DNA from: Microbacteriaceae bacterium
GTDB taxonomy: Bacteria > Actinomycetota > Actinomycetes > Actinomycetales > Microbacteriaceae
NCBI GenBank assembly: GCA_027490915.1
Contig: JAIXXG010000107.1
Location: 1 to 64,000 of the forward strand
Reading direction: 5' to 3'
Length of the DNA stretch: 64,000 nucleotides
The notes beneath the pieces are model-generated. The model did no database searches and was not told the DNA's origin. It saw nothing but the letters and a program-made list of their open reading frames with translations. The stretch's first letter is position 1; each line of letters opens with the position of its first letter. Below, piece by piece: positions 17,230 to 26,115 of this stretch. The position numbers were made by a program, and so were the translations under genes.

Positions 17230-18327
17230 ATGACCACCCCCGCCACGGATGCTCCTGCCGAGCATCCGCCCACCCGCACCTCGGTCGACGTCGAGTCGGA
17301 GGCCTTCGCGGTCGCCATCGCCGTCGCGCTCGTCACCGCCATCGTCGGCGGGTTTCTCTTCGCGGGCACGAATCCGCCGATCTGGGGCGGCATCTCGCTG
17401 GGCGTCGCGGCTGCCGGGTCGATCCTCATCGCCGGGGTGATCGTGGCCTACGTCGGCTACTGGCGCAGCCGCACGGTCGACGGGCAGCAGTGGCGGCTCG
17501 AGCTGAAGTCGTGGAAGTTCATCGTCGACGCCACGACGGTCGCCTTCGTGCACGCGGTGCTGGCGGTGCTCGCCGCGATCGCCGTCTTCCTGCTGCTGCA
17601 GCGCAGCTTCCAGGGCCTGACGCTCGACCCGCCGTTCACGACGGTGGCGCTCGCGCTCGTGACGGCGCTCGCCGCCTACTGGATCTACCTCTCGGTGTCG
17701 TCGATCACGACGCCGAAGATGTCGAGCCTGCTCGTGCTCTTCATGACCTTCGGCACGCTGACGGCCATGGCCACGTCGAGCGACCCGAAGTGGTGGGAGT
17801 ACCACTTCAGCCAGCTCGGCACGTTCGGCGACCGGTCGAGCAGCCTGTTCAACCTGACGCTCATCATCGCCGGATTCTTCGTGACCACGTTCGCGCTGTA
17901 CCTGCAGCGCGACCTGCAGGTGCTCGTCGACCGGCGCGTGCTGCTGAACCCGAAGGCCCCGCGCTTCGTGTCGGTGACGTTCGTCGTGATGGGCGTGATG
18001 CTCGCGTGCGTCGGCATCTTCCCGCTGACGGTGAGCGTGCTGCTGCACAACGTCTCGGCCTCGGGCATGGCCGTCACCTTCCTGGTGCTGCTGTTCTCGT
18101 CGCCCCGCGTCTTGAAGGGGCTGCCGGGCCGGTTCTTCCTGGTGTCGGCGGGCTTCGCGGTGGCGCTGATCTTTGGCGCCCTGCTGTTCGAGCCGATCGG
18201 CTACTACAACCTCACCGCCTTCGAGCTGGTCGCCTTCGCGATCATCTTCGCCTGGATCGCCATCTTCATCCGCTACATCAGCGCCCTCACCGAGCAGACC
18301 GCCTATCGAGCGGAGGCTCGCGCATGA
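17230..18327 (+). CDS. DUF998 family membrane protein
   Basis: The 365-residue protein has about nine or ten transmembrane helices. The pattern EYHFSQLGTFGDRSSSLFNLTLIIAGFFVT is typical of DUF998 membrane proteins of unknown function. TAGACT at 17217-17222 stands 7 bases before ATG 17230, so the transcript is probably leaderless. The stop overlaps the rhodanese start by 4 bases (ATGA). Confidence 0.82.
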   Translation: MTTPATDAPAEHPPTRTSVDVESEAFAVAIAVALVTAIVGGFLFAGTNPPIWGGISLGVAAAGSILIAGVIVAYVGYWRSRTVDGQQWRLELKSWKFIVDATTVAFVHAVLAVLAAIAVFLLLQRSFQGLTLDPPFTTVALALVTALAAYWIYLSVSSITTPKMSSLLVLFMTFGTLTAMATSSDPKWWEYHFSQLGTFGDRSSSLFNLTLIIAGFFVTTFALYLQRDLQVLVDRRVLLNPKAPRFVSVTFVVMGVMLACVGIFPLTVSVLLHNVSASGMAVTFLVLLFSSPRVLKGLPGRFFLVSAGFAVALIFGALLFEPIGYYNLTAFELVAFAIIFAWIAIFIRYISALTEQTAYRAEARA

Positions 18328-18758
18328 CCCCCTCCGCTCTTGGCGCCTTCGGCGAACCCTCGTCGACCGCCGCCCACTACGCCGCGAAGCTCGCGGTCGA
18401 GACCGACGCCTCCGACGTGTGGGCCGCGCGCCAGGCCGGTGAGGTGTTCCACCTCGTCGACGTGCGCGGGCAGGCCGCGTGGGATCAAGGGCATGCGGCC
18501 GGAGCGCTGCACATCCCGCGGCAGCAGCTGGCCGAGCGGGTCGCCGAGCTCGGCGAGGGCATCCCGGTCGTCGTCTACTGCTGGTCGCCCGGCTGCAACG
18601 GCGGCGCGAAAGCCGCGCTCGAGCTCGCCCGCCTCGGGGTACCGGTGAAGGAGATGATCGGCGGCTTCGAGTACTGGGCGCGCGAGGGGTATCCGGTCGA
18701 GGATGCCCGGGGCGCGGTCGTGCGCCCGATCGACCCGCTCACCAACGTGGTCGACTAG
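18324..18758 (+). CDS. Rhodanese-like sulfurtransferase
   Basis: The 144-residue single-domain protein has LVDVRGQAAWDQGHAAGALHIP, the CH2A-like rhodanese motif, and an active-site loop beginning at Cys86 (CWSPGCNGG). It can carry a persulfide, but the sulfur acceptor is unknown. It is translationally coupled to the DUF998 gene. Its stop overlaps the stop of the convergent surface-protein gene. Confidence 0.9.
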   Translation: MTPSALGAFGEPSSTAAHYAAKLAVETDASDVWAARQAGEVFHLVDVRGQAAWDQGHAAGALHIPRQQLAERVAELGEGIPVVVYCWSPGCNGGAKAALELARLGVPVKEMIGGFEYWAREGYPVEDARGAVVRPIDPLTNVVD

Positions 18759-19843
18759 CTGCCGATCGCACTCTCTCGGTGGTTGCTCCGGCGGCGAGCA
18801 CCGACCATCAGGGCGACACCGGCCGCGAGCGTGATGACCGCGGCCACGCTTCCGACGACGACAATCGTCGCGTCGGTGCCCGTGTCGGCGAGTGCCGGCG
18901 TCGTGATCACGATCGTGTAGGTGCGCGTCTCGCCGTTGCTAGCCGTGACGGTGATCGTCAGCGTGGTGCTGCCGCCCGCGAGTGGCACCGGACCGACCGT
19001 CGTGCCGGTGACCGTGACGGGGGTTCCGCCCACCGAGGCGGTGATCGACGCGCCCTGCTCGACCGGGGTGACGGTGAACGTCGGGGTGCTGCCCGCCGGC
19101 ACGGCCAGGTTGTAGCTCGTTGTGCCGCTCACGAAGGCGGGCGAGAGGGTACCGGTCGACGGCACGAGTGCCTCGAGCGACGTGCGCGAGATCGGGGCAC
19201 CCGGCACCGGGTACGAACCGAGCGCGTCGACGTCGGCGACAGCGCGCCCGCCGGAGCAGATGTTGAAGCCGACCAACGGGGTCGAGGTGACCGACTGTCC
19301 GGCGACGAGCACGCCCGCCGTGGAGAAGAAGTTGCCGTAGTCGCTCGGGAACGAGGCGTGCAAGAAGCCCTCATCCGCCAGCCCGTACAGCTGCCCAGCC
19401 CCGGCGAAGCGTTCCTCCGTCGTCCATCCCCCGAGCGGCTCGGTGATCCATGCCGACCCGTCGTAGCGAACCTCGTCGCCGTCCGGGGTGAAGCGGGCGA
19501 TCGCCCACGGGTGGCCGATGTCACCGGAGGGCACGATCGCCAGATAGTCGTCGCCGATGTCGACGGGAGAGCCGGTCGGTTCGCTGTACGGGTACGACGC
19601 ACTCAGCTCGCCCGGGTTGACCGTCACCGTCCAGGGCGACAGGTCGGAGTCAGAGGTGCACGGCGGATACGCGGGCACACGCTGCACCGGGAAGACCTGG
19701 TCGATGCCGAACTGCCCGTTCAGCAGTCCCGTCGTGGGTGCCGCCGACACCGGCCCCGCGAGCAGCAGCGATCCGGCGAGCGAGCCGATAACGAGAGCGG
19801 CGGCGCCCCAACGGCGACGTGGCGACACGGTGATGAGAGACAT
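18755..19843 (-). CDS. Cell-wall-anchored surface protein with cadherin-like domain and LADTG signal
   Basis: The 362-residue protein begins with a signal peptide ending near VSAAPTT. An unrecognised domain of about 190 residues with a few cysteines follows. Next is a cadherin-like beta-sandwich region (SLEALVPSTGTLSPAFVSGTTSYNLAVP through TYTIVI), a type common on bacterial surface proteins. The C-terminus has LADTG, a hydrophobic helix and RRR, the class E sortase anchor seen in actinobacteria. AGGGG precedes ATG 19843. No sortase gene is in the window. Confidence 0.85.
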   Translation of the reverse strand: MSLITVSPRRRWGAAALVIGSLAGSLLLAGPVSAAPTTGLLNGQFGIDQVFPVQRVPAYPPCTSDSDLSPWTVTVNPGELSASYPYSEPTGSPVDIGDDYLAIVPSGDIGHPWAIARFTPDGDEVRYDGSAWITEPLGGWTTEERFAGAGQLYGLADEGFLHASFPSDYGNFFSTAGVLVAGQSVTSTPLVGFNICSGGRAVADVDALGSYPVPGAPISRTSLEALVPSTGTLSPAFVSGTTSYNLAVPAGSTPTFTVTPVEQGASITASVGGTPVTVTGTTVGPVPLAGGSTTLTITVTASNGETRTYTIVITTPALADTGTDATIVVVGSVAAVITLAAGVALMVGARRRSNHRESAIGS

Positions 19844-19927
19844 GCGACCCCTTGACGATCCGGATGCGCCCGCCCCCAATCGACACGACGCGAACTCACT
19901 GTATCGAGTCAGGGCGCTCGCAGAGGC

Positions 19928-19942
19928 ACCCCCGAGTGGGGT
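19928..19942. terminator. Short hairpin at the DUF554 gene end
   Basis: ACCCC at 19928-19932 pairs with GGGGT at 19938-19942 directly beyond the stop of the minus-strand gene at 19943. It is short, so it is a weak terminator candidate. Confidence 0.35.
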
Positions 19943-20734
19943 TCAGCCGAGCAGCGCCTGCACCCCGATGGTCAGCAGGGGCGCCGCGATGAGCGCGGGC
20001 AGCATGTCGGCCACCGACACCGCGCGCACGTTGAGCAGGCGCAGGCCGACGCCGAGCAGCAGCACCCCGCCCGTCGCGGTGAGGGCGGCGATCGCCGCGC
20101 CCGACATCACGGTGCCGAGGAAGAACGCGAGCACGGTCAGCAGCCCCTGCCAGATGCCGACCGGGATCGCCGAGAACGCGACCCCCCAGCCGAGCGAGGC
20201 GGCGAAGGCGACGGCCGCGAAGCCGTCGAGGGTCGACTTGAGCGCGAGCTGGTCGATGCCCTGGCCGGTGCCGTCCTGAAACGCTCCGAGAATGGCGAGC
20301 GGCCCGATCGCGAACACGAGCGACGCATCCACGAACCCGGTGATGAAGCGGTCGCGACCCGTGAGGGCGAGCGGGGCGCCATCGGGATGCTCGACGCGGG
20401 CATCCCGTGCGGCAGGCCGCGTGAACCGACGCTGCAGCCAGCCGCCGAAACGCTCGAGCCGCGCCTCGATGCCGGCGAGCGAGCCGACGATGCTGCCGAT
20501 CAGCAGGGCGCCGATGACGACGAGGAAGGTGCCGCCGGCGCCGACCGCGCCGACGAAGTCGGGGTCGCTGAGGGCCACGAGGTTGAGGCCGCCGAGCACG
20601 ATCGTGATGAGCCCGAGCGCGTCGGTGACGACGCGGTTGGTGCGCTCGGGCAGGCGGTTGCCGATGAGCACGCCGATCGCGGCGCCGACGACGATGGTGG
20701 CGATGTTGAGCAGGGTGCCGAGGCCGACGATCAC
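19943..20734 (-). CDS. DUF554 family membrane protein (YdfK-like)
   Basis: The 263-residue protein has about seven hydrophobic segments. The N-terminal GLGTLLNIATIVVGAAIGVLIGNRLPER and the later DGTGQGIDQLALKSTLDGFAAVAFAASLGWGV are characteristic of DUF554, predicted transporters of unknown substrate. GTG 20734 is chosen because TACGCT ends 6 bases upstream, in the same leaderless pattern as other genes here. It is divergent from the tocopherol cyclase-like gene. Confidence 0.85.
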   Translation of the reverse strand: MIVGLGTLLNIATIVVGAAIGVLIGNRLPERTNRVVTDALGLITIVLGGLNLVALSDPDFVGAVGAGGTFLVVIGALLIGSIVGSLAGIEARLERFGGWLQRRFTRPAARDARVEHPDGAPLALTGRDRFITGFVDASLVFAIGPLAILGAFQDGTGQGIDQLALKSTLDGFAAVAFAASLGWGVAFSAIPVGIWQGLLTVLAFFLGTVMSGAAIAALTATGGVLLLGVGLRLLNVRAVSVADMLPALIAAPLLTIGVQALLG

Positions 20735-20800
20735 CGGTTCAGCGTAGCCGCGCTGCGCGGCTTGTTCGCGCCCGAACGGAGCGACACCAGGGCTCAGCCC

Positions 20801-20857
20801 CTTCCAGATCTGCGGATCATCATGAGTCGCATTCAGAACCATCCGCAGATCTGGAAG
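20801..20857. repeat. Perfect 17-bp inverted repeat in a divergent gap
   Basis: CTTCCAGATCTGCGGAT at 20801-20817 is exactly complemented at 20841-20857, with a 23-base loop. Unlike the other long dyads it lies between divergent gene starts (20734 and 20925), where a simple terminator is not expected. It could block read-through between promoters or bind a regulator. Confidence 0.8.
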
Positions 20858-20924
20858 CGGCTGGAACCATGACCCGCATCGCGCAACGCTCGCCTGCGCT
20901 CGCCGGCCCACATAGGGTGGCGCC

Positions 20925-21953
20925 ATGCGAACCCCGGTCGACTACGTGCGCGGCGTGCGGCACCCCGAGGCCTTCCACGGGCGGGGTGTGCACCGCGGCT
21001 ACTTCGAGGGCTGGTACATCAAGCTCGTGTCGGCCGACCGCTCGCAGCGGTGGGCGGTCATTCCGGGGGTGTTCCGCGGGCTGGCCGAGGCGGGCTCTGC
21101 TGGCAAATCCGGCGAGCGTGACGAGGCGTTCGTGCAGGTGCTCGACGGCCTGACGGGGCGCAGCTGGTACCACCGGTTCGACCCCGCCGACTTCGAGGCG
21201 GCGAGCGACCGGTTCGCGGTGCGCGTCGGCGGCAACACCTTCTCGCCGGAGGGGGTCACGCTCGACCTGCCGCAGCTGCGGGGCAGCATCCGGTACACCA
21301 CCGCACTCGACCCCTGGCCGGTGACGCTGCGCGAACCGGGAATCATGGGGTGGTACGGGCTCGTGCCGTTCATGGAGTGCTTTCACGGCATCGTCTCGTT
21401 CGGCCACGGGCTGGCGGGCGAGCTCGAGGTCGAGGGCGCGCCGCGCAGCTTCGACGGCGGCCGCGGCTACATCGAGAAGGACTGGGGCCAGGCCTTCCCG
21501 GCCGGCTACGTGTGGATGGCGAGCAACCACATCGACGCCCCCGACGGCTCCGACACGGGGGCATCGCTCATCGGCTCGGTCGCGATCATCCCGTGGCTGG
21601 GCGGGTCGTTCCGCGGTTTCATCGTCGGGCTGAAGCACGGCGGAAGGCTGCACCGCTGGACCACCTACACCCGCGCCCGCGAGCGGCGCCTCGAGATCGA
21701 CGACAGCCACGTGCGCTGGACGATCGAGGGCCGCGACGGCGTGCTCGAGCTCGAGGCCGAGCGGGTGCGCGGCGGGCTGCTGCACGCTCCGCTGCGTACC
21801 GCGATGCACCAGCGGGTCGAAGAGACGCTGGATGCCCGCATCACGCTGCGCCACCGCGACGCCGAGGGCCGCACCCTGCTGGAGGGTACGGCCCACGCGG
21901 CGGGTCTCGAGGTGTTCGGCGATACCGACCGGCTACTCGGGCTTCGCGCCTGA
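20925..21953 (+). CDS. Tocopherol cyclase family (lipocalin-like) protein
   Basis: The 342-residue protein carries the two signatures of this family: GVHRGYFEGWYIKLV near the N-terminus and GGRGYIEKDWGQAFPAGYVWMASNH in the middle. In plants the family cyclises tocopherol precursors. Bacterial members without the rest of that pathway probably bind or modify another lipid-like molecule. TAGGGT ends 6 bases before ATG 20925. The 3' end overlaps the convergent terC by 21 bases. Confidence 0.88.
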   Translation: MRTPVDYVRGVRHPEAFHGRGVHRGYFEGWYIKLVSADRSQRWAVIPGVFRGLAEAGSAGKSGERDEAFVQVLDGLTGRSWYHRFDPADFEAASDRFAVRVGGNTFSPEGVTLDLPQLRGSIRYTTALDPWPVTLREPGIMGWYGLVPFMECFHGIVSFGHGLAGELEVEGAPRSFDGGRGYIEKDWGQAFPAGYVWMASNHIDAPDGSDTGASLIGSVAIIPWLGGSFRGFIVGLKHGGRLHRWTTYTRARERRLEIDDSHVRWTIEGRDGVLELEAERVRGGLLHAPLRTAMHQRVEETLDARITLRHRDAEGRTLLEGTAHAAGLEVFGDTDRLLGLRA

Positions 21954-23030
21954 CCCAGAGTCGCCCGACCCGTCGCCATCGGCGTCGCTCGCGCCGCTCG
22001 GCGCTGCGGCGACGGCCGCGACGCGGCGGCGGCGGCGGAACACCGGCTCCGCCTCCGCCTCCTCCTCCGGCGTCGCGATGCGGAACGGGGGAGCGTTCTC
22101 GACCTCGACGGCGTGACGCCCCTGCCCGCGGGTGGCCCGCAGGCTCGTGATGATCGAGATCGCGATGATCACTGCCACGACACCGAGCGAGACGCTCGTG
22201 GGGATCTTGTAGACGTCGAGCAGCAGCATCTTGATGCCGACCCAGATGAGCACGAACGCGAGGCCGAGCTTCAGGTAGATGAAGCGGTGCATGAGGTCGG
22301 CGAGCAGGAAGTACATCGCGCGCAGACCCAGGATCGCGAAGGCGTTCGCCGTGAACACGATGAACGGCTCGCTCGTGACCCCGAAGATGGCGGGGATCGA
22401 GTCGACGGCGAAGATGATGTCGGTCACTTCGACGAGCACCAGCACGGCGAGCAGCGGGGTGGCGACGATGACGCCGGCCTTGCGGATGAGGAACTTCTGC
22501 CCGTGGTACGCGTCGGTCATCGGCACGAAGCGCTTGAAGAGCTTCAGGATCTTCGAGTTCGCGACATCCATGTGCTCGTTGCGCTTCCGGATCATCACGT
22601 AACCCGTGTAGAGCAGGAAGGCGGCGAAGACGTAGAGGATCCACGAGAACTGGTCGATCAGCACGGCGCCGAGGGCGATGAAGATCGCGCGGAACACGAG
22701 AGCGCCGATGACGCCGAGGAAGAGCACGCGGTGCTGGAACTCGCGCGGCACCCCGAAGAAGGCGAAGATGATCGCCCAGACGAACACGTTGTCGACGGCG
22801 AGCGACTTCTCGATGAGGTAGCCGGCGTAGTACTGCTGGCCCAGCTCGGCCCCGTACTCCCACCAGATGTAGCCACCGAAGGCGACGCCCAGCGTCACCC
22901 AGATGATCGACCACACGGCGGCTTCGCGCACGCCGATGACGTGCGCTTTTCGGTGGGCGAAGAGGTCGATAGCGAGCATCGCGAGGATGACGCCGAGCAC
23001 GGCCAGCCAGAGCCAGAGGGGAACGTCCAC
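21933..23030 (-). CDS. TerC/Alx family membrane protein
   Basis: The 365-residue protein has seven to nine transmembrane helices with conserved acidic intramembrane motifs EKSLAVDNVFVW and EVTDIIFAVDSIPA, the hallmark of TerC/Alx. Homologues export manganese or load metalloproteins during secretion. An acidic and then Arg-rich cytoplasmic tail (about residues 310-365) is an addition. GTG 23030 has GGAGG a few bases upstream. The RBS lies within a strong hairpin, so translational control is possible. Confidence 0.9.
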   Translation of the reverse strand: MDVPLWLWLAVLGVILAMLAIDLFAHRKAHVIGVREAAVWSIIWVTLGVAFGGYIWWEYGAELGQQYYAGYLIEKSLAVDNVFVWAIIFAFFGVPREFQHRVLFLGVIGALVFRAIFIALGAVLIDQFSWILYVFAAFLLYTGYVMIRKRNEHMDVANSKILKLFKRFVPMTDAYHGQKFLIRKAGVIVATPLLAVLVLVEVTDIIFAVDSIPAIFGVTSEPFIVFTANAFAILGLRAMYFLLADLMHRFIYLKLGLAFVLIWVGIKMLLLDVYKIPTSVSLGVVAVIIAISIITSLRATRGQGRHAVEVENAPPFRIATPEEEAEAEPVFRRRRRVAAVAAAPSGASDADGDGSGDSGSGAKPE

Positions 23031-23037
23031 GGAGGAT

Positions 23038-23063
23038 CTCCTGAATCGGTGAGGGTTCAGGAG
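23038..23063 (-). promoter_or_regulatory. Leader hairpin next to the terC ribosome binding site
   Basis: TTCAGGAG at 23056-23063 pairs perfectly with CTCCTGAA at 23038-23045, just upstream of the terC Shine-Dalgarno and start at 23030. In the mRNA one arm contains AGGAG. TerC/Alx genes elsewhere are often under the yybP-ykoY manganese riboswitch. I cannot confirm that motif here and report only the hairpin. Confidence 0.45.
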
Positions 23064-23177
23064 GTCTCTCCCAGCGCTCCGATCGGTGACCGGTGCGCCC
23101 TCGCTGCCGGCCGCGCATGAGCGCGACGCAATGACGACAACGGGCGAAGACGGGGATACTCCCCTCCGCGCACAAGT

Positions 23178-23196
23178 GAATCACATTTCGTGATTC
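23178..23196. promoter_or_regulatory. Operator-like palindrome GAATCAC-N5-GTGATTC
   Basis: Two perfect 7-base half-sites separated by ATTTC lie in the 265-base gap between terC (start 23030) and the surface-protein gene (end 23296). The form suits a dimeric regulator upstream of terC. The rest of this gap shows no gene. Confidence 0.45.
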
Positions 23197-23295
23197 CGAT
23201 GCCACCTGTAACGCTGAGAAATTGCCCAGCGCCGCGGTGCGCCGGGTGGCTCAGCCGACCACGGCGATCAGTCAGCGGGCGATGCCGCGCACCGC

Positions 23296-24414
23296 TCAGA
23301 CCTTCGCCGCAGCATGCCGCCGGCCCAGAGTCGTCGGCCGCCCCGCCAGCTGCAGGCCCAGGATGCCCGCCAGCAGCATCGCGATCGCCCCCAGCCCGAC
23401 CGCCGGACTGATGACGCTCGCGCCCGTGGCGGCGAGTGACGGGCACGGAGGTGTGCCCGGGCTGAGAACGGTGACGAGCACACGGGTCTCGTGCGTGCTG
23501 CCGAACTCGTCGGTGACGACGATCGGGATGCTCACCTCGCCCGGCTGGTCGATGACGCCGGCAAGGCGGAAGGATGAGCCATCGCGCAGCCCGTCGGCGG
23601 TCAGGCTCAGCCCGGCAGGCGCTCCGGCGCCGACGGCAGCGGCCGTCGCATTCCACGCGACGTTGAAGTCGAAGACGCCCTCGACGGTGAAGGCGGCGCT
23701 CGGGCAGGCGCTGATGGCGGCCTCCTGCACCGCGGCGACCTCGAACAAGGGACTGCACCCCGTCAGGAGACACATCGTCACCGGCACCGTTGCCTGGTAG
23801 TCGTGACCGGCCTCGCTGCGGATGCGTGCCGTGATGGTGGATTCGCCCGGTCTGATGTCGCCGAGGAAGTCACACGTGATGGTGGTGGTGCCCTCTTCCG
23901 GCCGGGTGATGCTGCAGTGGCTGATCTGTGCGAGCCCGCTCGGTGCGCTGCCGTGCGCGACGGTGTGCACGCTGGGATCGATCGCAGGAAACACCATGGT
24001 GACCGATACGCTCGGCCGCCCATTGGTGTTGAGCACGCGCGGGTCGATCCACGCGTGGTCGACGGTGAAGCCGACACCGTCGACGACGGCGGCCGCCTGC
24101 GGTGCCGGGGTGGGGTCGCCTCCTTCGCCGGACGCGATGCTGTCGTCGGCGGGCGGGTCGGCGGGCGGCTCCGCCGTGGGGTCAGGCTCGGGGGTGTCGG
24201 CGGTGCCGGGGTCGACGCTGGGGTCGACGTCGGGGTCGGCAGGCTCGGTCGGCGCGGGGTCGTACGGGGGAGCATCCGTCGTCGGTTGCTCGGCGCTGGG
24301 CGGCGACGTCTCAGCGAGATCGTCGGCGAGGGCGGGCGACGGCAGGCTGATGGCCGCACCGAGCACGAGGAGCCCGGCGAGGGCCGCGGAGAGACGAGGG
24401 CGAATGCGGTTCAC
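23296..24414 (-). CDS. Surface protein with Pro/Asp-rich spacer and LAATG sortase signal
   Basis: The 372-residue protein has a signal peptide (to about residue 30) and an 80-residue spacer of repeated Pro, Asp, Glu and Thr, probably a cell-wall-spanning stalk. The folded part has six or so cysteines and beta-rich repeats (about 110-330). The end is LAATG, a hydrophobic helix and a basic tail, as in class E sortase substrates. It starts with GTG at 24414. Its ligand is unknown. Confidence 0.82.
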   Translation of the reverse strand: MNRIRPRLSAALAGLLVLGAAISLPSPALADDLAETSPPSAEQPTTDAPPYDPAPTEPADPDVDPSVDPGTADTPEPDPTAEPPADPPADDSIASGEGGDPTPAPQAAAVVDGVGFTVDHAWIDPRVLNTNGRPSVSVTMVFPAIDPSVHTVAHGSAPSGLAQISHCSITRPEEGTTTITCDFLGDIRPGESTITARIRSEAGHDYQATVPVTMCLLTGCSPLFEVAAVQEAAISACPSAAFTVEGVFDFNVAWNATAAAVGAGAPAGLSLTADGLRDGSSFRLAGVIDQPGEVSIPIVVTDEFGSTHETRVLVTVLSPGTPPCPSLAATGASVISPAVGLGAIAMLLAGILGLQLAGRPTTLGRRHAAAKV

Positions 24415-24482
24415 GCCGCCATTGTCGCGGGCGAGAGCGCGGTGCCTCTAGTGCCGGGGCCGCCCCACTAGGGGGGTGACCG

Positions 24483-24944
24483 TCAGCCGCCGACGGCCTG
24501 CCGCACCAGGTCGGTGATGCGCTGCTCCTCCGCTGCCCCGATGCTCGTCACGGCGAACGACGCCGGCCACATCGCGCCGTCGTCGAGCTGCGCGGTGTCG
24601 TTGAACCCGAGCGTCGTGTACCGGGTGTCGAACTTGCTGGCGGGCTGCACGAAGCACAGCACTTTGCCGTCGAGCGCATAGGCGGGCATGCCGTACCAGG
24701 TGCGCGGCCCCAGCTGCGGAGCCGCCGCCATGATCAGCTCGTGCAGTCGCGTCGCGAGCGCGCGGTCGCCCGCGTCGGGAAGCTTCGCGATCGCCTCGAG
24801 CAGGTCGTTGAGCTCGGCCTCGGCCTTCGCGGCACCCTTGGCCCGCTTCGCCTCGGCGCGCAGTTCGGCCGCCCGCTCTTTCATCGCGGCGCGCTCGTCC
24901 GCGGTGAACCCGTCATTGCCGGTGGATGCTCTGCCCTCAGCCAT
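24483..24944 (-). CDS. DUF1801 (YdhG-like) domain protein
   Basis: The 153-residue protein has an N-terminal charged helix (ERAAMKERAAELRAEAKRAKGAAKAEAELNDLL) followed by a DUF1801-type domain containing GPRTWYGMPAYALDGKVLCFVQPASKFDTRYTTLGFND. The fold is used in small proteins of unknown or iron-chaperone-like function. ATG 24944 is preceded by TAGCCT with a 7-base gap, another leaderless candidate. Confidence 0.8.
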   Translation of the reverse strand: MAEGRASTGNDGFTADERAAMKERAAELRAEAKRAKGAAKAEAELNDLLEAIAKLPDAGDRALATRLHELIMAAAPQLGPRTWYGMPAYALDGKVLCFVQPASKFDTRYTTLGFNDTAQLDDGAMWPASFAVTSIGAAEEQRITDLVRQAVGG

Positions 24945-24979
24945 GCGCCCCAGGCTAGCCCTGCCGCCCGGGGTCGCCG

Positions 24980-25963
24980 CTACTGCGAGATGGGCTGATG
25001 TTCGTAATTCAACGACGCGACCCAGTCGCGGATCACCTGCCGCTGACTGCTGTTGCAGGTGTAGCCGTATCCGACGCTGATGTCCCAGTAGGTGTACGAG
25101 CCCACCCAGATCCGGTGGTCGAGCTTCCAGCCGCTGAGGTAGGTGAGCGCGTAGCAGTCGGCCATGTGCTCGACGTTGCCGTCGAACGACTCGAGGGCGA
25201 CGGCGGTCTGCTCGGGGTTGCTGAACTGCAGCACGTGGGCGTACTCGTGGTAGGCCACTCCGGCGCGGATGAAGTCGGTCATGTAGGGCTGGCCGATGGT
25301 GCCGGCGTGGTCGTAGTAGACGGTAAAGGGGTCGTCGCCGCTGACGCATCCCCAGGCCTCTTTGCCGCAGGGCGCGACATCGAGCACCGTCGAGATGAAC
25401 CCTTGGCCGAGCTGGTCGGTGATCTTCTCGTAGTAGGTGCCGCTGGCGTTGGATGCCCGCTCTGCCTCGGCGGAGGCGGCGAGCTCGCGCAGCACGGCCG
25501 TCTCGGCTCTGACGTCGTCGATGTCGTGGCGCAGAACCGTGGGGTTCCAGCGATGCGTCCACCCGCGCTCGATGAGCGTCTCGTGGTAGCTGCGGTCGAC
25601 CAGGGTCGAGAAGGGCAGGCCGTCGAAGACGGCCGCGGCGGCCATCATCTCGGTCGCGGCCTGCGAGAAGGTCTCTTTCTGGTCGATGAGCTCGCGCTGG
25701 TCCTCCAGCTCCTGCTGCTGTTCCTCGATGAGGGCGACAGCGCGCTGCAGCTCGAGAAAGGTCAGAGTGAGCCCGACACCGAGCCCGATGAGCCCCGCGG
25801 TGAGGAGGCTGATCGCCACGATCACCCCGACGCGCTTGCGGGGCTTCTGCGGTTCCGCAGCCGGCTCGCTCTCGACGGTGTCGCCGCCTTCCGGCTCGGG
25901 CGGGGTCGGCGGGTGGATGCTGCTGGGCTCGTTGCTCTCAGAGGGTGGGGGAATGCTGCTCAC
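24980..25963 (-). CDS. Membrane-anchored putative zinc metallopeptidase
   Basis: The 327-residue protein has a Pro/Glu/Ser-rich cytoplasmic head, a single transmembrane helix (about residues 45-70) and a short coiled coil (ALIEEQQQELEDQRELIDQKE). The extracytoplasmic domain contains HEYAH, the HExxH zinc-protease motif, and downstream EHMADCYAL, resembling the third-ligand segment ELQADC of neutral zinc metallopeptidases. Four cysteines suggest disulfides. Activity is inferred from motifs only. GTG 25963 has GAGAGG upstream. Confidence 0.7.
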   Translation of the reverse strand: MSSIPPPSESNEPSSIHPPTPPEPEGGDTVESEPAAEPQKPRKRVGVIVAISLLTAGLIGLGVGLTLTFLELQRAVALIEEQQQELEDQRELIDQKETFSQAATEMMAAAAVFDGLPFSTLVDRSYHETLIERGWTHRWNPTVLRHDIDDVRAETAVLRELAASAEAERASNASGTYYEKITDQLGQGFISTVLDVAPCGKEAWGCVSGDDPFTVYYDHAGTIGQPYMTDFIRAGVAYHEYAHVLQFSNPEQTAVALESFDGNVEHMADCYALTYLSGWKLDHRIWVGSYTYWDISVGYGYTCNSSQRQVIRDWVASLNYEHQPISQ

Positions 25964-26115
25964 GGCCTGCCTCTCGGGTTCTGAAGTCGAGACTACGTCG
26001 CTACTGCGTTCCTGTCACGACGGACGACCATCGGTATCGGCGTTTCTCACTCGCGGTGCGCGACGATGGGGGTGTTCTCTTGTCCCTTCGTTCCCGACGC
26101 TCGAAAGGCCCCGCT

